Shown piece by piece: positions 63,611 to 64,000 of a stretch of DNA of 64,000 nt (its first letter is position 1; each line of letters starts with the position of its first letter). The stretch lies in the NCBI GenBank assembly GCA_965206365.1, contig CBDBJL010000018.1, positions 124,001 through 188,000 on the forward strand. Direction: 5' to 3'. A program made the position numbers and the translations under genes. The stretch is from CBDBJL01 sp965206365 (GTDB taxonomy: Bacteria; Pseudomonadota; Alphaproteobacteria; JABAAW01; JAHZMA01). Below the pieces are notes generated by a model. The model saw only the letters and a list, made by a program, of their open reading frames with translations. It was not told where the DNA came from and did not search any database.

Positions 63611-64000
63611 TTACTTACTTAAAATGCTGTTAGTTGTTTCTAAGATTTTTTTATATTCTGCTTTATCTTTTTCTGCTATTTCTGCTTTTTCACTCGCAGT
63701 TTTATAAAATGTAGAAATTGAACTTATTGCCTCGTTAATTTTTATCATTGCCTTATTCACATCAGCAATGTTTTTTACGCATGGATTATCATTATTCCGA
63801 TTTTTTGCTTCTAAAATTGCCGAACGCATCGCCACCAAGGCGGCAATATCGCGTACCTTATCAATATTATAAATATTAGGATATTTAGAATCTTCAGATT
63901 TCTTTTTTACTGCATCTAAGAATTTTTCGGCAGAGGCAATATATTTATCATAATCAGGTTCACCGCGAGTAAAGATCGCAAAGCCCCCAGGAATCTTCCC
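63611..64000 (-). CDS. Hypothetical protein, C-terminal part (cut by window end)
   Basis: The frame is open from the last base of the window (GKIPGGFAIFTRGEPDYDKY) to a stop at 63611, so at least 129 residues belong to a gene that starts beyond the window. The visible part is polar and helical, with a likely coiled coil near the C-terminus (STFYKTASEKAEIAEKDKAEYKKILE). An internal start near 63838 exists but the frame continues upstream. No family recognised. Confidence 0.6.
   Translation of the reverse strand, partial: GKIPGGFAIFTRGEPDYDKYIASAEKFLDAVKKKSEDSKYPNIYNIDKVRDIAALVAMRSAILEAKNRNNDNPCVKNIADVNKAMIKINEAISSISTFYKTASEKAEIAEKDKAEYKKILETTNSILSK

Noticed and set aside
57401..64000. Integrase or transposase in the island
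   Set aside because: No tyrosine or serine recombinase and no transposase motif was seen in any frame of this part.

Overview
This is a compact, AT-rich chromosome segment from a Gram-negative alphaproteobacterium. The evidence is gene order and content: a DUF3576 lipoprotein before leuS-lptE-holA, an atpHAGDC cluster, rpsM-rpsK-rpoA-rplQ, an M16 peptidase beside a GNAT protein, the run gpmI-envC-ctpA-polysaccharide deacetylase-rppH-uvrB, and a porin-like C-terminus ending in Phe. Decayed genes, tiny intergenic gaps, exported ankyrin proteins and low GC fit a host-associated or genome-reducing lineage. Still, argG, a full F1-ATPase set and glycosylation genes are kept. Genus cannot be decided from sequence alone.

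Layout. 1-5.5 kb (+): porin tail with a strong terminator, DUF3576 lipoprotein, a block of short tandem repeats, then leuS-lptE-holA. 5.5-12.2 kb (-): gpsA (frameshifted), tsaD, alaS, trkH, cytochrome c'. 12.8-18.7 kb (+): atpHAGDC, ssb and an SMR transporter followed by a decayed second SMR copy. 19.1-22.6 kb (-): a DinG-type helicase and a pteridine-reductase-like SDR. 22.8-24.2 kb (+): a corrinoid protein and a DUF1638 protein. 24.2-29.4 kb (-): a peptide-type ABC importer without ATPases, a P1-family peptidase and bpt. 29.4-37.7 kb: a small lipoprotein, argG (-), an operon of a GT41/OGT-like protein plus a DUF115 (Maf-type) protein, a GT4 glycosyltransferase (-) and a WecA/MraY-like transferase. 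37.7-45.4 kb (-): uvrB, rppH, deacetylase, ctpA, envC and gpmI in one overlapping run. 45.9-48.2 kb (+): rpsM, rpsK, rpoA, rplQ. 49-50.8 kb (-): GNAT protein and M16 peptidase. 51-57.2 kb (+): lepA, an orphan DNA methyltransferase bracketed by a decayed copy of the lepA 3' end, a broken DUF262/DUF1524 (GmrSD-like) gene, rlmN, ruvX.

From tRNA-Arg(ACG) at 57.3 kb to the window end the character changes. This part holds a wrecked toxin-antitoxin pair, a wrecked Sir2-DUF4020 defence-type gene of about 3.6 kb, a wrecked ankyrin gene, an intact exported ankyrin protein and short unknown ORFs that share a duplicated 5' leader. It reads as a decaying genomic island at a tRNA gene.

The most notable signals are these: (a) the GT41-like plus DUF115 pair, a probable protein O-glycosylation module; (b) the lepA 3'-end duplication around the methyltransferase, which looks like integration that regenerated the host gene end; (c) recurrent 12-15 bp tandem arrays at several unrelated loci; (d) an orphan corrinoid/DUF1638 pair; and (e) repeated decay of defence genes. 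All homology statements come from motif recognition by eye; no database was searched.
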